From the NCBI GenBank assembly GCA_031266665.1, contig JAISAO010000013.1, positions 56,804 through 120,803 of the forward strand: 64,000 bases of DNA, given 5' to 3'. Source of the DNA: Propionibacteriaceae bacterium (GTDB lineage: Bacteria; Actinomycetota; Actinomycetes; Propionibacteriales; Propionibacteriaceae). The notes beneath the pieces were generated by a model that saw only the letters and a program-made list of their open reading frames with translations, was not told the origin of the DNA and searched no databases. This document shows, piece by piece, positions 1 through 8,869 of this stretch (its first letter is position 1; each line of letters starts with the position of its first letter). A program made the position numbers and the translations under genes.

Positions 1-2
1 GC

Positions 3-287
3 GCCGGCGTGGCCCAGCCCGGGCTGGTCTTGTTCAACCCCGACGGCGGCCGTTTCCTCGCCCCGGGCCTGGCGGGAGTGCGACAGGCCGTGGTGATGCT
101 GGCGCCGATTCAGACCACAGTGGCGGCGCTGGACCTGATGGGGCGGATCAGCGCCTGGCTGGTCGATCAACCGGAGTTTCTGGCCGCCGTCCAGGCCGGC
201 CGGCGGGAGACCGTCTCGGCCTGGCTGGAACGCCTGGCCGAGGACCAACTGATCGGCCTGACACAAGATTTATTGGACCAAAGCTAA
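3..287 (+). CDS. C-terminal EIIA-like domain of a PTS regulator (partial)
   Basis: The frame is open from the window edge, so this is the 3' end of a gene that starts upstream. The visible ~94 residues (AGVAQPGLVLFNPDGG..., then a helical stretch ending LIGLTQDLLDQS) look like the second half of a fructose/mannitol-type PTS EIIA domain. Such domains close MtlR/BglG-type antiterminator-activators that carry PRD domains, where phosphorylation of the EIIA-like part tunes activity. The next gene is a stand-alone mannitol-type EIIA 31 nt downstream, which fits a regulator placed at the head of a sugar PTS operon. It could instead be the last domain of a fused PTS permease. The active-site part of the domain lies outside the window, so the exact class is an inference. 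Confidence 0.5.
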   Translation, partial: AGVAQPGLVLFNPDGGRFLAPGLAGVRQAVVMLAPIQTTVAALDLMGRISAWLVDQPEFLAAVQAGRRETVSAWLERLAEDQLIGLTQDLLDQS

Positions 288-318
288 TCCAGCAGACCAG
301 GAAGGCAAGTAAGCTACC

Positions 319-750
319 ATGGAAATCCTCTCACTTGACAACATCATCGTCGGTTTGCCGTCGGTCGGCGTGGAGGCGGCCATCCGCCAGGCCGGCCGCC
401 GCCTGGTTGACGCCGGCTACGCCGATGAGCGCTACATCGAAGGCATGTTGGCTCGCAACCAATCCTTCTCTTGTGCCATCGGCAACCTATTGGCCATCCC
501 GCACGGGACCAAGGAGTACGGCGACGCCATCCGCCACACCGGGCTGGTCGTCGCCACCTACCCCGAGGGCTTGGACTGGGACGGCCAGCCGGTCCAACTG
601 GTGGTCGGCATCGCCGCCCAGGGCGACGAGCACCTTGAGTTGCTGTCCCAGTTGGTGGAGGCGGCCGAGGACGAGGCCGCCGTGGCCGCCCTGGTGGCCC
701 GGGGCGACGCCGCCGCCATCCACCGGGCGCTGACCGGGACCGCCCAGTGA
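319..750 (+). CDS. PTS sugar transporter subunit IIA, mannitol/fructitol type
   Basis: A 143-residue protein covering one complete EIIA domain of the mannitol/fructose superfamily. It would accept phosphate from HPr and pass it to an EIIB/EIIC permease that is not in this window. The phosphorylation site is visible as NLLAIPHGT with His62, matching the family's IPHG motif; the C-terminal half has the usual HLELLSQL segment (residue ~107). The length is right for a free-standing EIIA. Its stop overlaps the start of the 1-phosphofructokinase gene by four bases (GTGA), so the two are probably translationally coupled. That neighbour suggests a ketose or hexitol substrate entering as a 1-phosphate. 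The exact sugar is unknown. Confidence 0.85.
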   Translation: MEILSLDNIIVGLPSVGVEAAIRQAGRRLVDAGYADERYIEGMLARNQSFSCAIGNLLAIPHGTKEYGDAIRHTGLVVATYPEGLDWDGQPVQLVVGIAAQGDEHLELLSQLVEAAEDEAAVAALVARGDAAAIHRALTGTAQ

Positions 751-1694
751 TCGTCACCGTCACCTGCAACCCCGCCCTGGACAAGACCGCCAACATCGAG
801 CGGCTGTGCCCGGGGGGGCTCAACCGTTTGTCCCAGGTGGTGGCCGACGCCGGCGGCAAGGGTGTCAACGTGGCCAAGCTGATCGCCGCCCTGGGCGGCC
901 AGGCGGTGGCCACGGGCTTCCTGGGGGGCGGCGTCGGGGTCGAGATCGGCCGCGCCCTGGAGCGGCTGGGCGTGGCGGCCGACTTCGTGCCAGTCGCCGG
1001 GACCACCCGCACCAACCTCAAGCTGGTCGACGCCGACGGCGGCCTGACCGAGCTGAACGAGCCCGGCCCCGACGTCGGCCCGAACGAGTGGGCCGCCCTG
1101 GAGGCCAAGCTGACCGGCTGGGCCAGGCCCGGCAACGTCATCGTCTTGGCCGGCTCCCTGCCCGGCGGGTCGGACTCGGGTACCTACGCCCGGCTGGTCC
1201 GGCTGGCGGCAGCCGGCGGGGCCGAGGTCTACGTCGACGCCGACGGCCAGGCCCTGGCCCAGGCGGTGGCGGCCGGCCCCGACCTGATCAAGCCCAATGG
1301 CTTCGAGCTGGGCCAACTGGTGGCCGCCCCGGGGAAACTGGGCTTGGCCGAGGTGGCCGTCTGGGCCCGTCGGCTGGTGGCTGGCGGGGTCAAGCGGGTG
1401 GTGGTGTCGCTGGGCGGCGACGGGGCGGTCTTCGTCGACGCCGACCAGGCCTGCCACGCGCCGGCCCTGCCGGTGCCGGTCCGCTCCACCGTCGGGGCCG
1501 GGGACTCCCTGCTGGCCGGCCTGGCCTGGGGGCTGGGCCAGGGCCACGACTTCCGCCAGGCCGCCGCTTGGGGCATGGCCGCCGCCGCCGGGGCCGTCAC
1601 CACCGTCGGCACCAAAGCCCCCGACCGGGGGCTGATCGACCGCCTGCTACCCCAAGTTGAAATGCGCGACCTATCCTTGAGACCAGAATCATGA
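747..1694 (+). CDS. fruK: 1-phosphofructokinase (PfkB family)
   Basis: A 315-aa PfkB-family sugar kinase that would convert fructose 1-phosphate (or a related ketose/tagatose phosphate) to the 1,6-bisphosphate. The N-terminus IVTVTCNPALDKT is the classic 1-phosphofructokinase opening, GGKGVNVAKLI is the substrate-binding motif, and VGAGDSLLAG near residue 250 carries the catalytic Asp and anion hole. The GTG start overlaps the EIIA stop (GTGA), so the gene is read with the PTS subunit. Tagatose-6-phosphate kinase (LacC) is a close relative and cannot be excluded, but the PTS IIA neighbour and N-terminal signature favour FruK. Confidence 0.88.
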   Translation: MIVTVTCNPALDKTANIERLCPGGLNRLSQVVADAGGKGVNVAKLIAALGGQAVATGFLGGGVGVEIGRALERLGVAADFVPVAGTTRTNLKLVDADGGLTELNEPGPDVGPNEWAALEAKLTGWARPGNVIVLAGSLPGGSDSGTYARLVRLAAAGGAEVYVDADGQALAQAVAAGPDLIKPNGFELGQLVAAPGKLGLAEVAVWARRLVAGGVKRVVVSLGGDGAVFVDADQACHAPALPVPVRSTVGAGDSLLAGLAWGLGQGHDFRQAAAWGMAAAAGAVTTVGTKAPDRGLIDRLLPQVEMRDLSLRPES

Positions 1695-1821
1695 GGCTAA
1701 TTCACAACTGGGCCACGGGTTCCGCCCGTCCCGCCGTCTTTTCCGGCCGTCCCGGGCGTGGCCCGGGGGCTCGGCCGGACGGTGAATCAGCTCACACCCA
1801 ACCACCACCACGGAGGAACCC

Positions 1822-3084
1822 ATGAAGACCAAAGGCGTTCGCCTGCACGGCGCCGACGACATCCGGCTGGAAGAGTTCGAGTTGCCCGACATCGGCGACG
1901 ACGAGATCCTGGTCAAGGTCGTCAGCGACTCGATCTGCATGTCGACTTGGAAGTTGCTGCGCCAGGGCAAGGCTCACAAGCGTTGTCCCGACGACATCGA
2001 CATCCATCCGGTCATCGTCGGCCACGAGACATCCGGCGACATCGTCCAAGTGGGCCGCGCTTGGCAATCTGAGTTCACTGAGGGCCAGAAGTTTGCCCTC
2101 CAGCCGGCCATCAACTACCAGGGTTCCCTGGCCTCGCCCGGCTACTCCTACCAGTGGTTCGGCGGCTCGGCCCAGTACGGCATCGTGCCGCATGAGGTGA
2201 TGGAGCTGGGCTGCCTGCTGCACTACGGCGGCGAGTCGTATTTCGAGGCCTCGCTGGGCGAGCCGCTGAGCTGTATCATCGGCGGCTACCACAGCCTCTA
2301 CCACACCAACAAGCAAAATTACGATCACCAGTCCGGTTTCAAACCTGGCGGCAACCTGTTGATCCTGGGCGGGGCCGGGCCGATGGGCCTGGGGGCGGTC
2401 GAGTACCCCTTAGCGGTCGACCCCAAGCCGGGCCGCATCGTCGTCACCGACCTGTCGGACGAGCGCCTGGCCCGAGCTTGTGATCTGATCCCGCCGACCG
2501 ACGCCCAAGCCGTGGGGGTCGAGTTGCACTACGTCAACCCGTCCAGCCAGCCCGACCAGTACGACTATCTGATGGGGCTGACCGACGGCCACGGCTACGA
2601 CGACGTCATGGTCTTCGCCCCGGTGCGGGAGTTGGCCGAGCTGGGCGACAGCCTGTTGGCCTTCGACGGCTGCCTCAACTTCTTCGCCGGCCCATCCCAG
2701 GCCGATTTCCGGGCGGCCATCAACCTTTACAACTGCCATTACAGCTCGACCCACATCATGGGCACCACCGGCGGCAACACCGACGACCTGAAAGAGGGCT
2801 TGGCCCTGGCCCAGGCCGGGGCCATCCGGCCGGCCGTCATGGTGACCCACGTCGGCGGGATCGACGCCATCGTCGACAGCGTCACCCGCCTGCCCCAGAT
2901 CCCGGGCGGCAAGAAACTGACCTACCCGCACATCGAGTTGCCGCTGACGGCCATCACCGATTTCGCCCGCCTGGGTCAGACCGATCCCTTGTTCGCCCAG
3001 CTGGCCCAATCGGTCGAGAGCCACCTCGGCTTGTGGAACGCCGAGGCCGAACAAATACTTTTGTCCTCACGCCTGGCCGTCTGA
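1822..3084 (+). CDS. Zinc-type alcohol dehydrogenase, L-sorbose-1-phosphate reductase-like
   Basis: A 420-aa medium-chain dehydrogenase. The N-terminal GroES-like catalytic domain shows a zinc-ligand Cys (SDSICMSTW, ~Cys39) and the GHETSGDIV motif (~67-75). A Rossmann NAD(P)-binding site follows at about residue 177 (LLILGGAGPMGLGAVEY). Overall length and sequence resemble SorE-type L-sorbose 1-phosphate reductases of PTS sugar operons, which make hexitol phosphates from ketose 1-phosphates. A good ribosome binding site (GGAGG, 1812-1816) sits six bases before the ATG. It lies between the kinase and enzyme I genes on the same strand, 127 nt after the kinase. Substrate assignment is inferred from context; the dehydrogenase family is clear. 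Confidence 0.75.
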   Translation: MKTKGVRLHGADDIRLEEFELPDIGDDEILVKVVSDSICMSTWKLLRQGKAHKRCPDDIDIHPVIVGHETSGDIVQVGRAWQSEFTEGQKFALQPAINYQGSLASPGYSYQWFGGSAQYGIVPHEVMELGCLLHYGGESYFEASLGEPLSCIIGGYHSLYHTNKQNYDHQSGFKPGGNLLILGGAGPMGLGAVEYPLAVDPKPGRIVVTDLSDERLARACDLIPPTDAQAVGVELHYVNPSSQPDQYDYLMGLTDGHGYDDVMVFAPVRELAELGDSLLAFDGCLNFFAGPSQADFRAAINLYNCHYSSTHIMGTTGGNTDDLKEGLALAQAGAIRPAVMVTHVGGIDAIVDSVTRLPQIPGGKKLTYPHIELPLTAITDFARLGQTDPLFAQLAQSVESHLGLWNAEAEQILLSSRLAV

Positions 3085-3176
3085 GCCCGGCCCGGCCGGA
3101 CGCCGCCCGATAGGCGGCGGCCCGGCCGCCCACCACCGCCCGGCGGCGTTCGGGCGCCGTTCGAGAGGAGACCGCA

Positions 3177-4805
3177 ATGGAACAATTAACCGGCAAAGGG
3201 GTCTGCGGGGGTGTCCGTCTGGGCCCGATCTACTACCTCGAGCGCCGTCCCTTGGGGGCCAGCCGCCGCCGGGTGGACGATGTGCCGGGCGAGCTGGCCC
3301 GTTTCCAGCGCGCCCAGGCCGAGGCCGTGGCCCAGTTGGGCCACCTGCACCAAGAGGCCCTGGCCAAGGTGGGGGAGGCCGGGGCGGCCTTGTTCGAGGT
3401 CCACCAGATGATGGTCGAGGACCTCGACTACAGCGAGGCCGTCCGGGGGGTGATCGAGACCCAGGAGGCCAACGCCGAATACGCCGTCACGGCCACGGGC
3501 AAGAACTTCGCCCAACTATTCGCCCAGATGGACGACCCCTATATGAACGCCCGCTCGGCCGACGTGCTCGACGTCTCGGCCCGGCTGGTGTCGATCCTGA
3601 CCGGCCAGCCGCTGGGCGGCATCGACTCGGAGGTGCCGGTCATCTTGGCGACGGACGACCTGACGCCCTCGGAGACCGTCCAGTTGGACGAGTCCAAGAT
3701 CCTGGCCTTCGTCACGGCCGGCGGCTCGACCAACTCACACACCGCCATCTTGGCCCGCAGCCTGGGCATCCCGGCCCTGGTCCAGGTGGGCGAGCGGCTG
3801 ACCCACCAGTGGCACGGCCGCCGGGCGGCGGTCGACGGCCAGGCCGGCCGACTCTACATCGAGCCGGACGAGGCCACGCTGACCGAGTTGGAGGCCAAGG
3901 CCGAGGCCGCCCGCCGCCACCAGGCCTTGCTGCAAGAGCTCAAGGGCCTGCCCTCGCGCAGCTTGGACGGGCGCGAGGTCGAATTGTTCGCCAATGTCAA
4001 CGGGCTGGGCGACCTGGCCCTGGCCCTGACCAACGACGCCGCCGGCATCGGCTTGTTCCGGACCGAGTTCGTCTTCCTGGAGGCCGACGACTACCCCGAC
4101 GAAGGGGCCCAATTCCGCATTTACAAGCAGGTCGCCCAAACCATGGCCGGCAAGAAAGTCGTCTTCCGCACCATGGACATCGGGGCCGACAAACAAATCG
4201 ACTATTTCGATTTGGCCCACGAGGACAACCCGGCCTTGGGGCTGCGGGGCGCCCGTCTCAGCCTGGACCGTCCCCAGTTGTTGCGCGTCCAGCTGCGGGC
4301 GCTCTACCGGGCCTCCGCCTATGGCGCCATCGCCATCATGTTCCCCATGATCGCCTCGCCCTGGGAGGTCGAGGCGCTGACCGCGGCGGCCCGGGCGGCG
4401 GCCGACGAGTTGACCGCCGAGGGGGTCGACATCGGGACCAAAGTGGAGCTGGGGATCATGATCGAGACCCCGGCCGCCGCCCTGATCGCCGACCAATTGG
4501 CCCCCCTGGTCGACTTCTTCTCCATCGGCAGCAACGACTTGACCCAATACACCTTGGCCGTGGACCGTCAGAACGACGCCGTCGACCGTTTCTGCGACAC
4601 CCACCACGCCGCCGTCCTCAAGCTGATCGAGCTGGCGGCCCAGGCCGCCCACGCCCACGGTCGCTGGATCGGCATCTGCGGCGAGCTGGGGGCCGACCCG
4701 GCCCTGACCGAGACCTTCCTCCGGCTGGGCATAGACGAATTGTCCGTCTCCCCGGCCAAGGTGTTGGAGCTGCGCCACCTGATCCGCTCCCTCGACCTGT
4801 CCTGA
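3177..4805 (+). CDS. ptsI: Phosphoenolpyruvate-protein phosphotransferase (PTS enzyme I)
   Basis: A 542-aa soluble enzyme I, which takes phosphate from PEP and phosphorylates HPr. The swivelling domain carries the active-site histidine in GGSTNSHTAILAR (His188, equal to E. coli His189). The PEP-binding TIM barrel shows FRTEFVFLE, GLRGARLSL, the metal-binding ETPAAALIAD segment, SIGSNDLTQYTLAVDRQN, and the catalytic cysteine region GICGELGADP near the C-terminus. The RBS GAGAGGAG precedes the ATG. No ptsH (HPr) gene is present in this window, so HPr must be elsewhere. A strong hairpin follows 15 nt after the stop. One of the most secure calls here. Confidence 0.95.
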   Translation: MEQLTGKGVCGGVRLGPIYYLERRPLGASRRRVDDVPGELARFQRAQAEAVAQLGHLHQEALAKVGEAGAALFEVHQMMVEDLDYSEAVRGVIETQEANAEYAVTATGKNFAQLFAQMDDPYMNARSADVLDVSARLVSILTGQPLGGIDSEVPVILATDDLTPSETVQLDESKILAFVTAGGSTNSHTAILARSLGIPALVQVGERLTHQWHGRRAAVDGQAGRLYIEPDEATLTELEAKAEAARRHQALLQELKGLPSRSLDGREVELFANVNGLGDLALALTNDAAGIGLFRTEFVFLEADDYPDEGAQFRIYKQVAQTMAGKKVVFRTMDIGADKQIDYFDLAHEDNPALGLRGARLSLDRPQLLRVQLRALYRASAYGAIAIMFPMIASPWEVEALTAAARAAADELTAEGVDIGTKVELGIMIETPAAALIADQLAPLVDFFSIGSNDLTQYTLAVDRQNDAVDRFCDTHHAAVLKLIELAAQAAHAHGRWIGICGELGADPALTETFLRLGIDELSVSPAKVLELRHLIRSLDLS

Positions 4806-4819
4806 CCCGGTGGGCGGGC

Positions 4820-4847
4820 GTCCGTCGGGGAACACCCCGGCGGACGG
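4820..4847 (+). terminator. Hairpin terminator after ptsI
   Basis: Two 12-nt arms, CGTCCGTCGGGG and CCCCGGCGGACG, separated by AACA. They pair along the full length with one G-T pair. No U tract follows, which is common for high-GC actinobacterial terminators. It sits 15 nt after the ptsI stop, between convergent genes. A second smaller stem (GCCGGTG-GA-CACCGGC) and a 12-bp palindrome (GGTTCGCGAACC, 4896-4907) follow. Confidence 0.7.
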
Positions 4848-4983
4848 ACTCGCCCCGACCCTGGCCGACGGCCGGTGGACACCGGCCAGGGAGCTGGTTC
4901 GCGAACCGGTTCGGTTCCTTGGCGGGTCGGTCCAGATCCCGGATCGAGTTCGGGACGACGAGGGGCGGCGTGGGGCGGGGCGG

Positions 4984-5889
4984 CTATAGGCCGGCTCGGG
5001 GGACGAGGGTGAGCAGGCTGGCCTCGGGGGGGCAGGCGAAGCGGTAGGGGGCGTAGGGCGAGGTGCCCAGGCCGGCCGAGACGTGGAGGGCGGCCGTCCG
5101 GTCGCCGGTCTCCCACCAGCTCAGGCCCTTGGCCCGGTGGCGGTCGAGGTCGCAGTTGGTGGTCAGGGCACCGTAACCCGGCAGGCAGACCTGGCCGCCG
5201 TGGGTGTGGCCGGCCAGGATCAGGCCGACGCCATCGGCGGTCATGGCGTCGAGCAGCCGGCGGTAGGGCGAATGGGTCAGCCCCAGGGCCAGACTGGCCG
5301 CCGGATCGACCGGGCCGGCCACGGCGGTGTAGTCGTCCCAGCCGATATGGGCGTCGCCGGTCCCTCGGACGTCGACCACTTGACCGGCCACCTCCATCGT
5401 GAAGTGTTGTTGCTCGACGGAGCGCCAGCCGACGCTGGTCAGCAACTCGCTCAGGGCGGCCGTGGGCAGGGTCGGCTCGACCACCGGACGGTTGTCCGAG
5501 CCCAGGAAATAGCTCCAGGGGAACTTGAAGCGCGCCCGACAGTAGTCGTTGGAGCCGAAGACGAACAGGCCGGGGCGGTCGAACAGCGGCTCCAGGGCGC
5601 GGGCCAGGCAGGGTATGGCCTCGGCCTCGGCCAGATTGTCGCCGGTCGTCACCACCAGGTCCGGACGCAGGTCGCCCAGCCGCCGCAACCACTCCACCAG
5701 GCGGGCGTCCTGGCGGGTCAGATGGAGGTCGCTCAGGTGCAGCAGACGCCAAGCTCGCTGGCGCGGGGCCAATAGCGGCACGGTTACCTGGCGCAGCCGG
5801 TAGGCCCGCCGCTCCACCAACCCGCCGTAACCGACGGCGGCCAGACCGGCCAGACCCAGCTTCAGGGCCAGACGGCGGACTTCGGACAT
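4984..5889 (-). CDS. Calcineurin-like metallophosphoesterase, membrane-anchored
   Basis: A 301-aa protein with a short hydrophobic N-terminus (LALKLGLAGLAAVGYGGL) and a metallophosphoesterase domain. The metal-ligand motifs appear in order: LLHLSDLHL, VVTTGDNLAE, FGSNDYCRA (GSND replaces the usual GNHD), LTHSPYR and AGHTHGGQV. It resembles the YaeI/YkuE family of membrane-associated phosphodiesterases. The ATG at 5889 is preceded by AAGGGGG at good spacing, which fixes the start; an upstream in-frame extension overlaps the PBP gene and is not credible. It lies downstream of the class A PBP gene on the same strand, an arrangement seen in many actinobacteria and suggesting an envelope role. The substrate is unknown. 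Confidence 0.88.
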   Translation of the reverse strand: MSEVRRLALKLGLAGLAAVGYGGLVERRAYRLRQVTVPLLAPRQRAWRLLHLSDLHLTRQDARLVEWLRRLGDLRPDLVVTTGDNLAEAEAIPCLARALEPLFDRPGLFVFGSNDYCRARFKFPWSYFLGSDNRPVVEPTLPTAALSELLTSVGWRSVEQQHFTMEVAGQVVDVRGTGDAHIGWDDYTAVAGPVDPAASLALGLTHSPYRRLLDAMTADGVGLILAGHTHGGQVCLPGYGALTTNCDLDRHRAKGLSWWETGDRTAALHVSAGLGTSPYAPYRFACPPEASLLTLVPRAGL

Positions 5890-6083
5890 GGCATCCCCCT
5901 TACGACTTGGCCCCCGCCGACCCCTCCGGCCAGCCCTGCCAGGGGCGCGGCAGCTGACTCTACGCGCTCCCCGGCGCCGCTGACACAGCCCCCGGACCAA
6001 GGACAACACCGCCCCCTGGCCAAGGCTCAGCCCAACCCCGCCGCTGATCGGCCGGACGAACGGCGGTCTGGCAACGGTCTCTC

Positions 6084-8705
6084 TTAAGGGGGCGAGGGTG
6101 TGGCCGACGGGTCGTCGGCGCCCGGCCGGGGGCCCTTGGAATAGACCATGGTGCACAGGCCGCCCCGGTAGGGCTCACAGTTGGTCGATAGATAGGTGCC
6201 GGCGGGTTTGTCGGAGAAAGTCTCGGACTTGGTGGTCGAGAAACCGGCGTCCTCATAACACTTCTTGACCGCCTCGGCCGTCCCGGAGCAAGTCGGGGTG
6301 GGGATCTGCTTACCCCTCAGGATCTCGGTCGTGGGCGCGGTGAAGGCGGTGGCCGGGAGAGTATCGATGATCGGTGGGACGGCGGCGTTGAAGATGACCG
6401 GCGGGTCGAGCCAGCTCCAACCATCGAGGGTGCGACCGGAAGGCAGGGTGACGCCACGCATGTCGCCGCCGTGCGCGTCCCAGAAGTCCTTGGCCCTCGG
6501 ATCGGGGTCGACGGCCACCATGACCGAGACTGAGATCTCCGGGGTGTAGGTGACCAGCCAGACGTTGTTGTTCTTCTCGGTGGTGCCGGTCTTGGACCCC
6601 TGGTCACGACTGTCCGGCAAACGAGAGTTCCTCCCCAAACCGTTGGTGGTGACATTCTTCAAGACGGCGTTGAGACCGTCCATCACCTCCGGCCGGATGG
6701 CGTTCTCGACGCAGTTGTCAACCCCCAGATGGAAATCTTTGATGGTGACGCCGTCACGGTTGTCAATCCGATAGATGACCGACGGCGTGCAGGCCTTGCC
6801 TCGGGCGCCGTAGGTGGCGAAGGCGCCGGCCATCGACAGCGGCGTCACCTCAGCCGTGCCCAAGGTGAAGGAAGGTATGTTGGCGTAGCCTCTGTAGGAG
6901 TCGATGACACCACTTTCGTCGTCGGCCTCAATCTCTTTGGCCTTAGCCCCGTCTTCGTCTCCCGCAGCACGTAACTGTCCGGCCTCGGCCCGCAGCTGGG
7001 CGACCTCGCCCTCCATTTTAGCGACTATAACCGGATCGCCAAGGACGATATCCGAGCCATTGGCCAGTTCTACCCCAGCCGCCTTGGCCATCTTGGCGGC
7101 GGCGCAAGGCCCCACCCGCAAGACTAACTCGGCGAAATAAGTGTTGACTGAGTTGGCGGCCGCCGTGTACATGTTGATATTACCGCCGCCGCCGCTGACG
7201 GGCCACGAACCGTTGACCGGATCGGCGTTGGCCACGCCTTCGCAGTTGGTGAACTTACGGCCGGTGAAGTCCTTGAAGCTGGGCGAGTTAATGGTGTAAG
7301 TGGGCGGATAACCCTGGTCCAGGGCGGCGGCGGCGGTGAAACTCTTGAAGGTCGAGCCGGCCTGGAAGCCCTGCGCCCCGCCATACTTTTTGGCGACCGA
7401 CTGCACCCACGAGGTCTCGCCGGCCGCGTAATCGCCGCCGAGCTGATAACGGTTCTGGGCCATCGCCCAAATGGCGCCGGTGCCGGGCTGGACCTCGTTG
7501 ATCGTCACCACGACCGGGTCGGTCGGAGCGGCGAAACTGGTGACGGCCGCTTGGGCGTAGTTTTGGTAACCGGGCCGGATGGTGGTGTAGACGTCGTAGC
7601 CGCCCCGTTTGACATTGCTCTCGCGCTCCCCGCGAGTCTGGCCGAAGAACTCGTCCTCGTACAGGGTCTCCTCGATGAAGTGGCAGGGGATGGGATAGGG
7701 CGAGTCGACGCAGCCGCTGCTGGCCTGGACCATGGCGCTGGTGTCGAAACCGGTGGCCTTGCACAGCTCGACCACCTCCTCGGCCAATTGGCGGGTGGTC
7801 TTGCCCCGGGTGGCCTCGGCGCAGGCCGCCTGGCCCTCCTCGGTCGTCCGGTCGGAGCAGCCCACAGCCGTGATGGTGCCATCCTCCAGGAATTGCTCCA
7901 CATGGTGCAGTTCGAGCATGGCGTCCAACACCAGGTTGCGCTTCTTGATGGCCGCCTCCAAGGTGTCCGGGTTGGCCGGAGTCAGGCTGGGGTTCTGCAC
8001 CAGCCCGGCCAGCATGGCGGCCTGGGGCAGGTTGAGGTCACTGGCCCGACGGCCGAAATAATGCATCGAGGCGGCCTCGACCCCGTAGGCCCCGTCGCCG
8101 TAGAAGGCCAGGTTGAGATAGTTCAGCAGGATCTCATCCTTGGAGTTGTTCTGCTCAATGGCGATGGCGTATTTCAACTCCTCCAGCTTGCGCGACAAAG
8201 AGACCTCCTGGGCGGCGGCCACGGCCGCCTCGTCCTTGTCGGCCATGGCCTGCTCGACCCGGACCAGCTTGACGTATTGCTGGGTGATGGAGGAGCCGCC
8301 CTGGGTCTGGCCGCCGGCCAGGTTGGACAGCAGGGCGCGCATCGTGCCCATGAAGTCCATCGCGCCGTGCTCGTAGAAACGCGAGTCCTCGATGTCGATC
8401 TGGGCCTGGCGCATCAGGGGGGAGATGTCGTCCAGGGAGTCCAAGACCTCGCGGTTCTCGTCGTACAGCGTGGCCAAGACCTGGCCGTTGTCCAGGTAGA
8501 CGGTGGTCCGCATGGCCTCGGGCGAGGTTTCGAGATAGGCCGGCAGAGCGTCGACCGAGGTCGAGATGACCGTGCCGGAGACCCCCGCCAAGGCGGCGAA
8601 GGGCACGGTCAGACCGGCCACCAGCAGACCCGCCAACAGGCTCAGGCCGAGGAAGCTGAGCAGGGACTTCGCCTTCGACGGTGCGCCCGGACGTCTTTTT
8701 GCCAT
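6084..8705 (-). CDS. Class A penicillin-binding protein (glycosyltransferase/transpeptidase) with PASTA-like tail
   Basis: An 873-aa bifunctional peptidoglycan synthase. A short basic N-terminus leads to one transmembrane helix (residues ~14-40). The GT51 domain shows IEDSRFYEHGAMD and GGSSITQQYVK. The transpeptidase domain has SxxK in AGSTFKSFT, SxN in SVNTYFAEL and KTG in SKTGTTEKNN. The C-terminus (ATEILRGKQIP onward, ~80 residues) resembles a PASTA domain. Between SxN and KTG, at roughly residues 552-600, there is an extra charged, coiled-coil-like segment (VAKMEGEVAQLRAEAGQLR) that typical family members lack. The RBS is weak (CTGGGGACC). Acts outside the membrane in cell-wall growth. 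Confidence 0.92.
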   Translation of the reverse strand: MAKRRPGAPSKAKSLLSFLGLSLLAGLLVAGLTVPFAALAGVSGTVISTSVDALPAYLETSPEAMRTTVYLDNGQVLATLYDENREVLDSLDDISPLMRQAQIDIEDSRFYEHGAMDFMGTMRALLSNLAGGQTQGGSSITQQYVKLVRVEQAMADKDEAAVAAAQEVSLSRKLEELKYAIAIEQNNSKDEILLNYLNLAFYGDGAYGVEAASMHYFGRRASDLNLPQAAMLAGLVQNPSLTPANPDTLEAAIKKRNLVLDAMLELHHVEQFLEDGTITAVGCSDRTTEEGQAACAEATRGKTTRQLAEEVVELCKATGFDTSAMVQASSGCVDSPYPIPCHFIEETLYEDEFFGQTRGERESNVKRGGYDVYTTIRPGYQNYAQAAVTSFAAPTDPVVVTINEVQPGTGAIWAMAQNRYQLGGDYAAGETSWVQSVAKKYGGAQGFQAGSTFKSFTAAAALDQGYPPTYTINSPSFKDFTGRKFTNCEGVANADPVNGSWPVSGGGGNINMYTAAANSVNTYFAELVLRVGPCAAAKMAKAAGVELANGSDIVLGDPVIVAKMEGEVAQLRAEAGQLRAAGDEDGAKAKEIEADDESGVIDSYRGYANIPSFTLGTAEVTPLSMAGAFATYGARGKACTPSVIYRIDNRDGVTIKDFHLGVDNCVENAIRPEVMDGLNAVLKNVTTNGLGRNSRLPDSRDQGSKTGTTEKNNNVWLVTYTPEISVSVMVAVDPDPRAKDFWDAHGGDMRGVTLPSGRTLDGWSWLDPPVIFNAAVPPIIDTLPATAFTAPTTEILRGKQIPTPTCSGTAEAVKKCYEDAGFSTTKSETFSDKPAGTYLSTNCEPYRGGLCTMVYSKGPRPGADDPSATPSPP

Positions 8706-8869
8706 GGTCCCCAGGATAGATCAGTCTTTCTAAGACAATCGCCGGGCCGCCCGGCCAGAGGTCGGGAGCGTGATCGGCTCAGGCGCGAGCCGCCGCCGGG
8801 CGGGCCACTGGGAGGCGGCCAGCTCGAAACGGCTGACGGGACGGGCTCGGGCCACCCGGGGCACGGCTC

